Of a stretch of DNA of 64,000 nt, positions 24,088 through 34,100 are shown in pieces. The notes beneath the pieces were generated by a model. That model worked only from the letters and a program-made list of their open reading frames with translations. It had not been told where the DNA came from and did no database searches. Origin of the DNA: Pseudogulbenkiania sp. MAI-1. GTDB lineage: Bacteria; Pseudomonadota; Gammaproteobacteria; Burkholderiales; Chromobacteriaceae. The stretch spans positions 1,027,011 to 1,091,010 of the forward strand of contig NZ_AZUR01000001.1 in NCBI RefSeq assembly GCF_000527175.1. Direction: 5' to 3'. How positions within the stretch are numbered: the first letter of the stretch is position 1; each line of letters opens with the position of its first letter. The position numbers and the translations under genes are program-made.

Positions 24088-26856
24088 TTATTGTTCTCCT
24101 GAGGGCGGCAGAATCTCGCTCCACACCAGTTTTGCCTCCAGCGGGGTTGGTGCAGTGGTGTGGATGCGCTGGTTGCTGCCATCGGGTTTGATACGGTGCA
24201 GAAGCTGCTGCTTACCGTCATTGACTGCCAACAGCAAGCCTTTCAGTGGCTTCCCGTTCGGGCCCAGAACCTGGAATTTCTCGTCGTAGAGATCGGCGCT
24301 GGGGAAGCCCTGCATATTGACGCCAATGCTGGCCGGTCCACTCAGCGCATGGTCCGCTCCTTTTATGCTCACCACACTGGGACAATGGATGTCGATGTTG
24401 CCGCCGGACAGCTTGATGTAACCGCCGCCGCTGGCGAGCAGAATGTCCTGCTTGGCGCTGATAACCACCTTGCCCTTGCAGGAGGTGATGGTCACGTCCT
24501 TGTCCGCCGTCAGCTCCATGGCATCGCTCTGCGACTGGACCTGCACCTTGCCCTTGGCGGCGATCAGCTTCAGGCTGACGGCGTCCTTCACCCCCGCCAC
24601 AAACAGGCTGATGTGCTGCCCCACGTTGTGCAGCCAGCGCCGGCCCGAGGTCTGGTGGGTGTCGCGCTGGGCCACCTGGTCGATATTCGTCCCGGCGGCC
24701 AGGGTGAGGCTGTTGTCGGTGGTGGCGGCGAGGCCGGCTGGGGCAGAGAGGATCATCAGCGGCTGCTGGCCGGCCTGACCATTGGCGGCGGTCTTGGATT
24801 CTTTATCGGTATTCGAACCCGCTTCCCAGGCTTTGAGGGCCTGGACGTGGTGCTGCAGGTGGCCGTCGGTCTTCGTGGCGCCTTTGCTGTTGTCGGGCTG
24901 GATCGTCTCCGGACCGGTTTCGACGCTGTCGGCCAGTTGGGCGGTGGCGGTCTCGCCAAGGGATTGGCTGAGCGCCAGCGCGGCATCGAGCTGGCTTTGC
25001 GCGCCGTCGCGGGCCAGTTGCTTGCCGGAGGCTGAGGCCTGCGCTTCGGTACTCAGCAAGAGGCCATGCCCGGCACGGATCGCGCCGTGGCGGTCGGTGC
25101 GTAGTTCGAAGCCGTCACCGCGTGGCGTGGCTTTGCCATCGGTGCGCGGATGGGCGAGATAGCCCTGGTTGAGCTGAGTCTTGCCGTGTTCGGACGAGAG
25201 CTTGGTTCTCACTTCACCGGGGGTGTCGTCGAACAGCAGCTCGTTGTATTGCCCGCCCTGATGCTCTTTCGACTTGATGCCGGACAGGGTCTTGTTGGCC
25301 GGCAGGCTGCCGGCCCCGCTGAAGGCGGGCGGCGGATGACTGCCGTTGTATAGCACGCCGGTGATCACCGGCCGGTCGATGTCCCCTTCGATGAAGTCGA
25401 CCAGCACTTCCTGGCCGATGCGCGGGATGAACTGGTGGCCCCAGCCGGCGCCGGCCGAGGGCATGGCCACGCGCAGCCAGCAACTGGAGGTGTCGTCGAG
25501 GTTGGCGCCGATGGTGGGATGCTCATCCGGACGGGCCCAATGAAACTGGACCTTGATACGGCCATGGGCGTCGGTGTGCACTTCTTCGCCGGCGGGGCCG
25601 ACCACGGTAGCGGTCTGGGCGCCACGTGCGGTGGGCTTGGCGAGCGCCGTGCCGGCGTAGGCCGGGGTGAGCGGCAGGCCACGGCGTTGGGCCTGGAACT
25701 GCGTGTGGAATGGCGCGGTTTCCGCGGTGTTGCCACCGACGAGCTTCTGCAAGTCTGCCGGCAGATTGTTGCGGGCGGTGAAGGTCTGGCGCGTGACGAC
25801 GAATTCGCGCTGTTCGGCACTATCCCATTCGTGGGCTGGGTGCTCGTCGAGGCGGAACCACTGCCCGGCAGTCAGTCCGCGCACCGAGCCACCGCCGTCG
25901 AAGCGCTTGGCCTGCACGTCGTGCGCCTGCTGGCGCAGCCGGGCGTAGTGCGCGAGCTGGTCGGCGTCGCCGGCGTAGTACTGGCCGGGGACGTCGTAGT
26001 CCTGCAGGCTGCTTTGCAGCCGGGCGCCATCGGAGCCCTGGTCGACGGCGCTGGTATCCCCGCTGTGGCCGGTGGCGACCGGGTGGTAATCGAAGGTCGC
26101 CAGCGCCACGCTGCCGCTGACGATCTGGCGCGTACTGTCCCAGCGGGTGAGGCCGTCTTCGGCTTCGGTGGCATCGGTACGGTGGAAGCGCACCCGTTCC
26201 ACCCCGGCGGGCGGCAGCGAGTACGGGGCGTCGAAGGCGATGAGCTGGACTTGGGGGATGTCCCCATCCAAATGGACGAAGCGCCAGGCCAGTCCCTCTT
26301 CGTGCAGCAGACGCACGATGAAGTCGTAGTCACTCTCGCGGTATTGCAAGCAATAGCTACGCGGCGGCAGTTCGCCCGCCAATGAAAAATCCAGGCTCTG
26401 CACCGCCGCGAACACCGGGTTGGCGGCGGCGTGCTCGGCGAAGACCTGGCGCACGATGTCGGGCACCGACTGATCCTGGAACACGCGGCTGGTACGGCGC
26501 AGGCGCAGGAGCGCGAACGGCGGCTCGACGGTGAGGGCGTACTTGGCGAAGCCGCCGTCGCTGCCCGCCGCCTCGGCGGCGCTGACCACGCCGCAGCGCA
26601 CCTGTTCGGTTCCGTCCGCCCCGGCGATGCCCAGCCGCACCGGCATGCCGAGCAGGCCCTTGAGTTCGAGCCCGGCATCCGGCGACAGGCATTCGACACG
26701 GTAGCGGTAGCTGTCGGACACCGCCTCGTCGCCGTGCACGGCGAGCGGCAGCAGCGTCTCGCCCCAGCGCCCGCCGTCGCCCAGTTGCAGGGTGAGGAGG
26801 CGCTGGTCCTGGGTGAAGGCGGAGGCGAAAGCTGAAAGAAGCTCAAGGGCACTCAT
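24088..26856 (-). CDS. vgrG: T6SS spike protein VgrG1 with C-terminal extension
   Basis: A 922-residue VgrG (TssI) protein forming the trimeric T6SS spike. The order is a gp27-like base (about 1-380), a gp5 OB fold (about 400-500, 'GEEVHTDAHGRIKVQFHWARPDE') and a DUF2345 beta-helix (about 650-830). A C-terminal extension of about 65 residues starts near 'YDEKFQVLGPNGKPLKG'; its strand pattern resembles transthyretin-like cargo-binding extensions of other VgrGs. Residues from about 22 to 788 are nearly identical to VgrG2, and the sequences diverge abruptly after 'ELTADKDV'. The cargo gene follows immediately. It is the last structural gene of the leftward operon. Confidence 0.95.
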   Translation of the reverse strand: MSALELLSAFASAFTQDQRLLTLQLGDGGRWGETLLPLAVHGDEAVSDSYRYRVECLSPDAGLELKGLLGMPVRLGIAGADGTEQVRCGVVSAAEAAGSDGGFAKYALTVEPPFALLRLRRTSRVFQDQSVPDIVRQVFAEHAAANPVFAAVQSLDFSLAGELPPRSYCLQYRESDYDFIVRLLHEEGLAWRFVHLDGDIPQVQLIAFDAPYSLPPAGVERVRFHRTDATEAEDGLTRWDSTRQIVSGSVALATFDYHPVATGHSGDTSAVDQGSDGARLQSSLQDYDVPGQYYAGDADQLAHYARLRQQAHDVQAKRFDGGGSVRGLTAGQWFRLDEHPAHEWDSAEQREFVVTRQTFTARNNLPADLQKLVGGNTAETAPFHTQFQAQRRGLPLTPAYAGTALAKPTARGAQTATVVGPAGEEVHTDAHGRIKVQFHWARPDEHPTIGANLDDTSSCWLRVAMPSAGAGWGHQFIPRIGQEVLVDFIEGDIDRPVITGVLYNGSHPPPAFSGAGSLPANKTLSGIKSKEHQGGQYNELLFDDTPGEVRTKLSSEHGKTQLNQGYLAHPRTDGKATPRGDGFELRTDRHGAIRAGHGLLLSTEAQASASGKQLARDGAQSQLDAALALSQSLGETATAQLADSVETGPETIQPDNSKGATKTDGHLQHHVQALKAWEAGSNTDKESKTAANGQAGQQPLMILSAPAGLAATTDNSLTLAAGTNIDQVAQRDTHQTSGRRWLHNVGQHISLFVAGVKDAVSLKLIAAKGKVQVQSQSDAMELTADKDVTITSCKGKVVISAKQDILLASGGGYIKLSGGNIDIHCPSVVSIKGADHALSGPASIGVNMQGFPSADLYDEKFQVLGPNGKPLKGLLLAVNDGKQQLLHRIKPDGSNQRIHTTAPTPLEAKLVWSEILPPSGEQ
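24493..26793 (-). repeat. 2.3-kb inverted repeat, copy 1 (within vgrG1)
   Basis: Pairs base for base with 39354-41654 in opposite orientation, with a constant coordinate sum of 66147 at both ends, so there is no net insertion or deletion. Stretches that I compared directly are identical except for one ATG/GTG change (Met/Val near residue 71). The copies enclose 12.56 kb holding hcp, tssBC, tagF, tssM, tagX and tssJKLE. Confidence 0.92.
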
Positions 26857-26871
26857 GGCATCGATCGGGAA

Positions 26872-27360
26872 TTAACCATTGAACGTGATGCGAACCGCAT
26901 GCAGTTTTTGCTTGGTATCGGAGCGGACGGTAATGCGGATTGCCGAAATGCCACTTTCGACCAGCAGGTTTTTCACGACCATGGCCCTGGCTTTGGCTGC
27001 AGCCTCAGCATTGCCGACTTCCCGACGATCACAAAAACCGGTAACGACGATTTGTTTGGCAATCACCAGAGCCGGTGCCAGGGCACGTACTTGCTGCTCG
27101 GTGACCGGGGTCAGCTTGGAGTTCATCTTTTCGAAAGGGATCAGCGTCGGATCGCTGGCCACGGTCTTGTTGCCGGTTTGTTCGATGACTTTCGTGGTGG
27201 CCTGGTCCAGTTCGGCCGTGACCTTGGCGACAATCGCCTTGCCTTGCTGCTCTTGTGTCCCCGCCGCATTCATCGCTGCGTTTTGTGCTGCTTGCTTGGC
27301 TCCGGCGCAACCCAAGAGCATGGACGTACAAAGGGCGAGAGAGGCGATTCTGTAAAACAT
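26872..27360 (-). CDS. OmpA-like lipoprotein of the T6SS locus
   Basis: A 162-residue outer-membrane lipoprotein. The signal peptide ends in a lipobox 'MLLGC' with the acylated Cys near residue 18. The C-terminal half (about 95-160: 'QIVVTGFCDRREVGNAEAAAKARAMVVKNLLVESGI') has the OmpA/Pal pattern of a glycan-binding domain, in a degenerate form. The ATG at 27360 is chosen over one ten codons upstream because it gives a standard signal peptide. It lies between hcp and vgrG1 and may anchor the apparatus to peptidoglycan, as OmpA-like domains (TagL-type) do in other systems. That role is inferred. Confidence 0.7.
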   Translation of the reverse strand: MFYRIASLALCTSMLLGCAGAKQAAQNAAMNAAGTQEQQGKAIVAKVTAELDQATTKVIEQTGNKTVASDPTLIPFEKMNSKLTPVTEQQVRALAPALVIAKQIVVTGFCDRREVGNAEAAAKARAMVVKNLLVESGISAIRITVRSDTKQKLHAVRITFNG

Positions 27361-27378
27361 GATTTTTCCTTTCAAAAT

Positions 27379-27410
27379 AAAGACCCGCACAATGACCGAT
27401 GCGGGCCTTT
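27379..27410 (-). terminator. Terminator-like hairpin after hcp
   Basis: On the minus strand an 11-bp stem with one A-C mismatch (arms 27400-27410 and 27379-27389) is followed by TTATTTTG. Located between hcp and the lipoprotein gene, it probably terminates most hcp transcripts while allowing some readthrough. Confidence 0.6.
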
Positions 27411-27426
27411 ACCTACATCAAATAAC

Positions 27427-27924
27427 TTAAGCGATGACTTTGTTGGCCGTCAGATCCCAGCCGGCGCTGACGTTACCGCCACCGGCGCCGTCGGCACGTT
27501 TCTGCTGGGTGTAGGTCCACTTGATCTTGCCGTAGCTGAAGCTGACCTTCTCGCTGGGGAAGCCGGTATCGTTGGCCGAGCCATTCGGCTCAACCCTGGA
27601 AATCAATACTTGCTCCATCTTGATCTCCATGTACTTCACCTTGTCGCCGCCGGCACGGCACAGCTCGATGGTGACATCCTTGATGTGCTTGCCGGTGCAG
27701 CATGCTTCGTAGATCTTCGGGCTGGCCTTGTCCAGGAAGTGGGTGATTTCGTACACGCCGTGGTTGACGCGTTCGGCGGTGGCTCCACCGGCCGAGCTGG
27801 CGGTGGCCTGCGCCGGCTGCTCGATCAGATGGGAGAAGGACTGGATCTCGATCCAGTCTTTGTGTTGATCGTCGGTGCTTTCGCCCGGGATACCGTCGAT
27901 TTTCAGGAAGGCGTCAAAAGCCAT
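27427..27924 (-). CDS. hcp: T6SS tube protein Hcp
   Basis: A 165-residue Hcp (TssD), the hexameric ring protein that stacks into the inner tube and is secreted. Typical features are the start 'MAFDAFLKIDGIPGES', the 'EIQSFSH' segment and the C-terminal 'SEKVSFSYGKIKWTYTQQ'. It is preceded (after tssC) and followed by hairpins, which suggests that its transcript is made or stabilised separately, fitting its need for high copy number. Confidence 0.96.
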   Translation of the reverse strand: MAFDAFLKIDGIPGESTDDQHKDWIEIQSFSHLIEQPAQATASSAGGATAERVNHGVYEITHFLDKASPKIYEACCTGKHIKDVTIELCRAGGDKVKYMEIKMEQVLISRVEPNGSANDTGFPSEKVSFSYGKIKWTYTQQKRADGAGGGNVSAGWDLTANKVIA

Positions 27925-27983
27925 TGCATTCTCCTTGGATAAATAAAGATGGAAGTGCTACTTCCAAAACAAATGCCTCGCCT

Positions 27984-28008
27984 CCTGTCGGCACCGAATG
28001 CCGACAGG
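27984..28008 (-). other. Stable hairpin between tssC and hcp
   Basis: A 10-bp perfect stem (CCTGTCGGCA / TGCCGACAGG) with a 5-nt loop, and no T-run after it on the minus strand. Probably an mRNA-processing or stabilising hairpin that sets the relative yield of Hcp rather than a terminator. Confidence 0.55.
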
Positions 28009-28028
28009 GTGGTGAGTCGTTGCGGGCG

Positions 28029-29513
28029 TTAGCCTGCCGGCTGGGGCAGCTCGGCAACCAAACGCAGGGATATGGTCAGTTCGTCCAACTGGAAGTGCGG
28101 ACGCAGGAAGGCCGCGGCGCGGTAGACGCCCGGCTTGCCGGGGACCTCCACGACATCCACGCGTGCTTCGCGCAGCGGGTATTTCGCCTTGGCTTCCTGG
28201 CTGGCGGAGTCGTCCAGCAACACGTATTGCGCCAGCCAGGTGTTCAGGAAGTCCTGCACGTTCTGGCGCGAGGCGAAGCTGCCGATTTTGTCGCGCATGA
28301 TGGATTTCATGTAATGCGCGATGCGCGATACGGCGAAGATGTAGGGCAGCTGGGTGGACAGACGGGCGTTGGCATTGGCCGCGTCGGTGTTGTAGGTCTT
28401 GGCCTTCTGCACCGACTGGCCGCTGAAGAAGGCGGCGTAGTCGGTGTTCTTGCAATGCACCAGCGAGATGAATCCCAGGTCGGACAGCAGCTTTTCGGTA
28501 CGGTCGGTTACGGCCACCTCGGTGGGGCACTTGAGCGCCACTTCGCCGTCATCGGTCTTGAAGGTATGCGCAGGCAGGCCTTCGACCAGGCCGCCGCCTT
28601 CCACGCCGCGGATCGCCGCCAGCCAGCCGTACAGGGCGAAGGCATCGGTCAGGCGGGCCGCGTAGGCATAGGCGGCATTGGTCCACAGGTATTTGTCGTG
28701 ATGGCTGCCGTCGACGTTTTCTTCAAAGTCGAAAGCTTCCACCGGCACGTTGTCACGGCCGTACGGCAGGCGGCCGAGCACGTGCGGCAGCACCAGGCCA
28801 ACGTAGCGCGAATCCTCGGATTCGCGGAACGATTTCCACTTGGCGTATTCGACTGTGTCGAAGATCTTGGCCAGATCGCGCGGCTTGCCGATGTCGGTGA
28901 AGCTTTCCAGACCGAACAGGCCGGGAGAGGCGGAGGAGATCAGCGGTGCATGCGCCGAGGCCGCGACATGGGACAGCTCGTCCAGCAGGTAGAAGTCTTC
29001 CGGGTGGCGGGTGAATTCGTAGTCGCCCACCAGGGCGGCGTAGGGTGCGCCACCGAAGGTGCCGTACTCTTCCTCGTAGATCTTCTTGAACAAGGCGCTC
29101 TGATCGAACTCCGGCGAGGCCTTGAAGTCCTTGACCAGGTCTTTCTTGGAGGCATTGAGCACCTTGATCTTCAGCATGGTGCTGGTTTCCGATTCTGCCA
29201 CCAGGTATTTCAGGCCGCGCCAGGAGGCTTCCAGCTTCTGGAACTCGGGGTGGTGCATCACCTCGTTGAGCTGGCTCGACAGCAGGGCGTCCAGCTCTGC
29301 GATACGGGCATCGATGCTGGCGGACAGGTCGCGCGATACGGTCACGCTGCCTTCCAGCACCTGGGCCACCAGTTCGCCGATCAGGTCACGGGTATGGCCT
29401 TTTTCACTTTCGTTGGTGGCGATGCGGCTCTGTTCGATGATGCTGTCCAGCAGGCTGCCGGCATCGACGGTGCTCGGGTCCGCTGCCGTGTCCAGTTGTT
29501 GTGCGCTGTTCAT
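28029..29513 (-). CDS. tssC: T6SS contractile sheath large subunit TssC
   Basis: A 494-residue TssC (VipB/ImpC), which with TssB forms the contractile sheath around the Hcp tube. Family motifs include 'LDALLSSQLNEVMHHPEFQKLEASWRGLKYLV' (broken here; about residues 72-105), 'EYGTFGGAPYAALVGDYEF' and the C-terminal 'YPLREARVDVVEVPGKPGVYRA'. Length is standard. The start follows tssB by only 3 bp, the usual arrangement, so the pair is translationally coupled. Confidence 0.97.
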   Translation of the reverse strand: MNSAQQLDTAADPSTVDAGSLLDSIIEQSRIATNESEKGHTRDLIGELVAQVLEGSVTVSRDLSASIDARIAELDALLSSQLNEVMHHPEFQKLEASWRGLKYLVAESETSTMLKIKVLNASKKDLVKDFKASPEFDQSALFKKIYEEEYGTFGGAPYAALVGDYEFTRHPEDFYLLDELSHVAASAHAPLISSASPGLFGLESFTDIGKPRDLAKIFDTVEYAKWKSFRESEDSRYVGLVLPHVLGRLPYGRDNVPVEAFDFEENVDGSHHDKYLWTNAAYAYAARLTDAFALYGWLAAIRGVEGGGLVEGLPAHTFKTDDGEVALKCPTEVAVTDRTEKLLSDLGFISLVHCKNTDYAAFFSGQSVQKAKTYNTDAANANARLSTQLPYIFAVSRIAHYMKSIMRDKIGSFASRQNVQDFLNTWLAQYVLLDDSASQEAKAKYPLREARVDVVEVPGKPGVYRAAAFLRPHFQLDELTISLRLVAELPQPAG

Positions 29514-29516
29514 GGC

Positions 29517-30029
29517 TTACTCCCCGGTGTTGTCGCTTTGGGTGGATTGGCTGATCTGGCGAAGTTTCTCGGTATCGCGTACCACCTCGTCCAGCAGCTC
29601 TTCCAGCTTGTCGTTGCCGGCCAGCTTGTTGCGCAGGTCGGCCAGACGGGTGCGGGCTTCCAGCAGATGCTTGAGCGGTTCCACCTGGGCCACCACGTTC
29701 TGCGGCTCGAAATCGGCCAACTCGTTGAAGTTCAGTTCCATTGCCAACTGGCTGCCGTCGTCCTGCAGCTTGTTGTCGACCTTGATGGCCAGGCGCGGCG
29801 CCATGCCCTTGAGGACTTCATCGAAGTTGTCGCGGTCGATCTGCACGAACTTGCGCTCCTTCATCTTGGGCAGCGGGTTCTTGCTGTGACCGGAATAGTT
29901 GCCCAGCACGCCCAGCACGAAGGGCAGTTCCTTGGTCTCGATGGCGTCGCCGATTTCGACGTCGTAAGTGATCTGCACGCGCGGGGGGCGGACCCGCGAC
30001 AGTTTTTTCTGGGTGCTTTCTTTGCTCAT
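29517..30029 (-). CDS. tssB: T6SS contractile sheath small subunit TssB
   Basis: A 170-residue TssB (VipA/ImpB). It has the conserved 'RPPRVQITYDVEIGDAIETKELPFVLGVLGNYSG' region (about residues 14-47), the 'LPKMKERKFVQIDRDNFD' segment and the C-terminal helix that inserts into TssC. ClpV recognises the contracted TssB/TssC sheath for recycling. It lies 41 bp after tagF. Confidence 0.97.
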   Translation of the reverse strand: MSKESTQKKLSRVRPPRVQITYDVEIGDAIETKELPFVLGVLGNYSGHSKNPLPKMKERKFVQIDRDNFDEVLKGMAPRLAIKVDNKLQDDGSQLAMELNFNELADFEPQNVVAQVEPLKHLLEARTRLADLRNKLAGNDKLEELLDEVVRDTEKLRQISQSTQSDNTGE

Positions 30030-30070
30030 GGTGTGCTCTCGAAAAGATGGTCTGTCAGGGTTGAGCGGCG

Positions 30071-31093
30071 TCAGGCGATGCTGCGGGCAAGGCTGGCGAC
30101 AAGGTCGCGCAACTGCGCGACGCTAAGCCCCGGGTCGTTCAGGCGCCGTCCCAGGATGTATGAGGCCTCGGCGTAGGACTGATGGCGGTGCCAGGGCGCC
30201 TGCTCATCGCCGATGTCTACGACGAAACGTTGGTCCAGCGGCTCGCCCCAGCATTGCGCCACGATGTGGGCGTCCGGCGAGTGGGGCTGGAGGGCCAGGA
30301 AGCGTCCGTCCGGCCGGTTGATCTGCAGGCATTGGGCATCGTCGGCTCCATGGGTGCTGGCAGCGGCCTGGTACAGCGACAGCCAGGTGGCGGCGGCCAG
30401 CATGTCTTCGCCATCGGTGGCCGGCAGCGGCAGCAGGTAGGTCTGTGCGCACAGGCTGTCGCGGAAGCGGTGCTGCAACTGGCTGTGGAAGATGAAGGCC
30501 AGCAAGGTGGTCTCCAGCGTATGGCCGGGCTGGCGGGCGAGCAGCCTTTCCAGTTGGTGTGCCGGGGTGATGGTCAGGTGGCGGGACAGCAACTGTTCGG
30601 CCAGGGCGACATCGTCGTTCGAGGCCACGCCGAACAGCGCTTGCGCTTCCAGAAACTGGCGGCAGGCCACCATTTCCACCGCGTTGTCGATGGCGCTGGC
30701 GAGTTGATCCTTCAAGCCTGAAAAGAACAGCTCGCAGGTGAGCAGCAGCACGGCCAACGGTGGCAGCGCCAGGCTGGCAGGTAGTTGGGTGACGGCTACC
30801 AGCGGGTAGTTGCGCCCGCTTTCGTCGTGGCTGGGCTGGATCACGCCGAGCGACAGCCAATCCTGATCCCGGCTGCGCAGCACGAAGCAGGAGGGGGGCA
30901 TGGCACGGTAGCGGGCGACGGCCTCTGTGCCGGGGGAGAGCAGGCTGATGCTGTCCGCCAGCAGATGGTCCAGCTGTGCCGCCGCCGGATGGGTGGCGTT
31001 GATGCGGATGAAGTCGGCGCGGCGCGGCAGTTTGCCGAAGATGCAGTACGATGATGCCGCGGCTTCCTGGTTGCGTTTGAAAGTGAAGCTCAA
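30071..31093 (-). CDS. tagF: T6SS-associated protein TagF
   Basis: A 340-residue protein of the TagF (ImpM/SciT) family. The N-terminal domain shows 'CIFGKLPRRADFIRINATHP' (about residues 17-36), and 'WLSLGVIQPSHDESGRNYPL' near residue 80 is typical. In Pseudomonas and Agrobacterium, TagF is a negative post-translational regulator that acts through the Fha protein. No fha, ppkA or pppA lies in this window, so it may act differently here, or those genes may be elsewhere. It lies 14 bp after tssM. Confidence 0.88.
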   Translation of the reverse strand: MSFTFKRNQEAAASSYCIFGKLPRRADFIRINATHPAAAQLDHLLADSISLLSPGTEAVARYRAMPPSCFVLRSRDQDWLSLGVIQPSHDESGRNYPLVAVTQLPASLALPPLAVLLLTCELFFSGLKDQLASAIDNAVEMVACRQFLEAQALFGVASNDDVALAEQLLSRHLTITPAHQLERLLARQPGHTLETTLLAFIFHSQLQHRFRDSLCAQTYLLPLPATDGEDMLAAATWLSLYQAAASTHGADDAQCLQINRPDGRFLALQPHSPDAHIVAQCWGEPLDQRFVVDIGDEQAPWHRHQSYAEASYILGRRLNDPGLSVAQLRDLVASLARSIA

Positions 31094-31107
31094 GACTATG
31101 GCCCCGT

Positions 31108-34100
31108 TTACAACGTTACGCGCTCGGGCAACGTCAGTTTGTTAAGACGGGTCAACTGCAGCGGGTTGACACCGCTGAGTACCCGGAAATTGACACGCAC
31201 GCTCTGCGTATCCCCGTCAGCCTTGCGCAGCGACCAGGCCAGCTGGGTGCCATCCGGGCCATCCTGCACGACCTTGGCTCCGGCCAGCAGGCGCATCAGG
31301 CCCATGCCGCCGGGGTGGTTGGCCACCACGCTGCTCGCGCCGTTGTAGGACAACACCTGGATGCGCGCGCCAGTCGTCTGGCCGTTGCCGTTCCAGGTGA
31401 AGGGCTGCCAGATCTGCGGGCCGTTGCGATAGCGCAGTTCCTGGCCATCGATATCGAAGACGATTTCAGAGAGCCCCGGCGTCGGTTGCGGCTGTAGTTC
31501 GAAGCGGAGGCTGTCACCCTCCTGCAACTGGCCGTTGGCCAGTGCGGACAGGCTGCTCACGCTGCTGAGGAAGGCCGGGTTGAACTTGATGCCGAGTTCG
31601 CCCCAGGCGCGCGGTACCAGCATGTCTCCTTTTTTCTGGACCAGGCCGGCTAGGTATTTGTTGATGAAACGATCCAGCGTGCCGTCGTTGGCTTTCAGGA
31701 AGCGGTTGATCTCGGCAATGGATGCCGTGCTGCCGGCATCGCTGAACGGGTACTTGGCCGACAGTTGACGCCATTGCGGCAAGACCTCGGTGGCCCAGGC
31801 CTGATTGATGTCGGCGCTGACCGGGCCGAGTAGGGTGCTGTAGGAGTGGCTGAGTGGTCGCACCAGCATCGGACGCACCAGACTGACTGTGTCGGGCGTG
31901 CTTTGCGCCAGCAAGGCGTTGTCGACGTAGGCGATGCTGTCCGCCAGTTCCGAGCCGCTGTTGTTGAAGGTGGCCTGCAGGGTAGCGCGTGCCAGGGAGC
32001 CCGGGTCGTCGGTGCTGGCGATGGCCCCCAGCTTGGCTTTCAGTTTGGCCAGTTGCTCCAGGTAACCGTTGATCGGGGTGTTGTCGCCTTTCACCAACTG
32101 GGCTACCCCGGCAAACTGTCGGCCCACTTCGCCGTAGAGTTTGTCCTTGGGCGTGTTCTCGCTGCTGCCGCCTTTCAGCAGTTCGGCGGTTTTTTTCAGA
32201 ACCGACTGCTTGGCATTCTCCAGCGATCGGTTGAGTTCGGACGGGTTGTCCCAGGCCGTTTCCGTCGCCGCACGCAACAGGATCAGCTTGATGGGCGAGG
32301 TTTCCCGGTCCGACAGGCGAGTCATGGCCGAGGCGGACTGTGCCGGGCTGGTGAAATCACGCACCGTGACGCCCTGCAGGAAGCGCTTCCAGCTGTCGAT
32401 ATAGGCTGCGCGGTATTGTGCTTCGAGGGCCGCCCGGTTCTTCTCGCCGTCACCATCCTTGCCCAGGTTGTCCTGACTGGTGGCTGCCAGCACCCAGTCG
32501 TCGCTACGGATTTCTCCCTTGCTCGCTTCCTCGATGGCGGCTTTTACGTATTGATCCCATGCCTCGCGGGTAAAGGCACCTTCCACCATCTGGCTGCCGG
32601 CCATGATGTCGAGATCGCGGTTGTTCAGGATGCGGGCCACGGTCAGTGGGGCAAAGCGGGTGTTGGCGCGGGCGCGGATTTCATTGAATACCCGCTCTTC
32701 GGCCGACATGCGCTTGAAAGAGCCGCGCAGCACCTCGCGTGCCTGGTTGACCACGCGCAGGTTGGGCGAAATCAGCGGAAGGTCCGGTGCCTTGAGCTGG
32801 CTGATGTAGAACGCCAGCAGCTTTTCGGCGACCGCCATGATTTCTTCGGTGCTGTACTGCCCGCGCTGGGCTTCCAGATAGGGGCGCCAGTAGCGCGGAA
32901 GCTGGTCCGCCAGATGCGCCGGCTCCATGCGCTGTGGCTGGTACAGCATCAGGTAGGTTTTCAGTGCGTTATAGCTGGCATCCAGTTGCGGCGACTTGGC
33001 CGGGGCCTGGGCCGGGCGTTCTGCCGATGCTTCTGTCGCTGCCGCGACAGCTTGCGTGGCAGCGGCTACAGAGACTGTCGACGGTTGGACTGCCGCGACG
33101 CGAGCCGGGGGTGTCCAACTGGCCCGGTGCAGGCCGAAGCCGGACGCCTGCCAGTTTGTCGCCACCGGCTGTGGGGCCTGGTGCGGCCAGACGGCAGTCC
33201 GAATGTGGTAGTCGTCGGTCGACAGGGGCACAGGATGTCCCCGGTACTCCTCGGGAATGGCGCTTAGCTCGATGTTCGGCAGCGGCTTGCCTTGCAGCCG
33301 TGGACGGTATTTGGGCTTGGGTTTTGCCGGTATGGTCACGGAAGGGGCGGGCGCTGGCGCAACCGGCTTGGCTTCCAGTATCGGAGGCGGGGAGGCAGGC
33401 TGGCGCTGGTCGAGTGCAAGCAGGGAGGTTTCCAGATTGCGCTGAACCGGCTCCAGCATCAGGGTCTTGATGCCTGCAAAGTATTCGCTGCGCAAGGCGG
33501 CTTCCAGTGGCTTGCCCTGATAGAGACCCACGCCAATCTGCCAAGGAGCTCCCTCGGTACGGTACGCCTGCAACTGTTCCAGGCGGGTTTGCAACTGCTG
33601 CAGTGCGCGCAGCTTGTCGTACAGTTGGCCGGAAGTCGCCAGCTTGCGAGCGGCTTCCCTTTCCTGGCTGATTTCCGCCAGCAGTTGCTGGTTGCCGATG
33701 TAGGACCAGCTCCACAGGCCTGCCAGCACGCTGAGCGTCAGCACGCCGGCTGCCATTGCAGCCATGCGCCAGCGACTGCCGCTGTACCGAGTCTGCCGTG
33801 AGATCAGGTGCTGGTCCGGAAACAGCACCTTCCGGAACAGGTCGCCCAGGAAAAAGCTGTACGAAGCCGGAACCTGGCGCTTGTCACCCTGCTTGGTGGT
33901 CAGGTCGAACTGCCCTTGTACCCGGCTGGCCGCCACGATGCGTGGCGTGCCTTCCTGCAGTGCGCTGGTGAAGTAGAAGCCGCGCAGCAGCGGACGGGCG
34001 TGATAGGGGTCATCCTCGTACAGCAGAGTCACGAATTTCACGACGGCTTCTTTCAGACCGTGAAACTCGATTGGGAAGGCGAAGTGTGCCGGATGAACCT

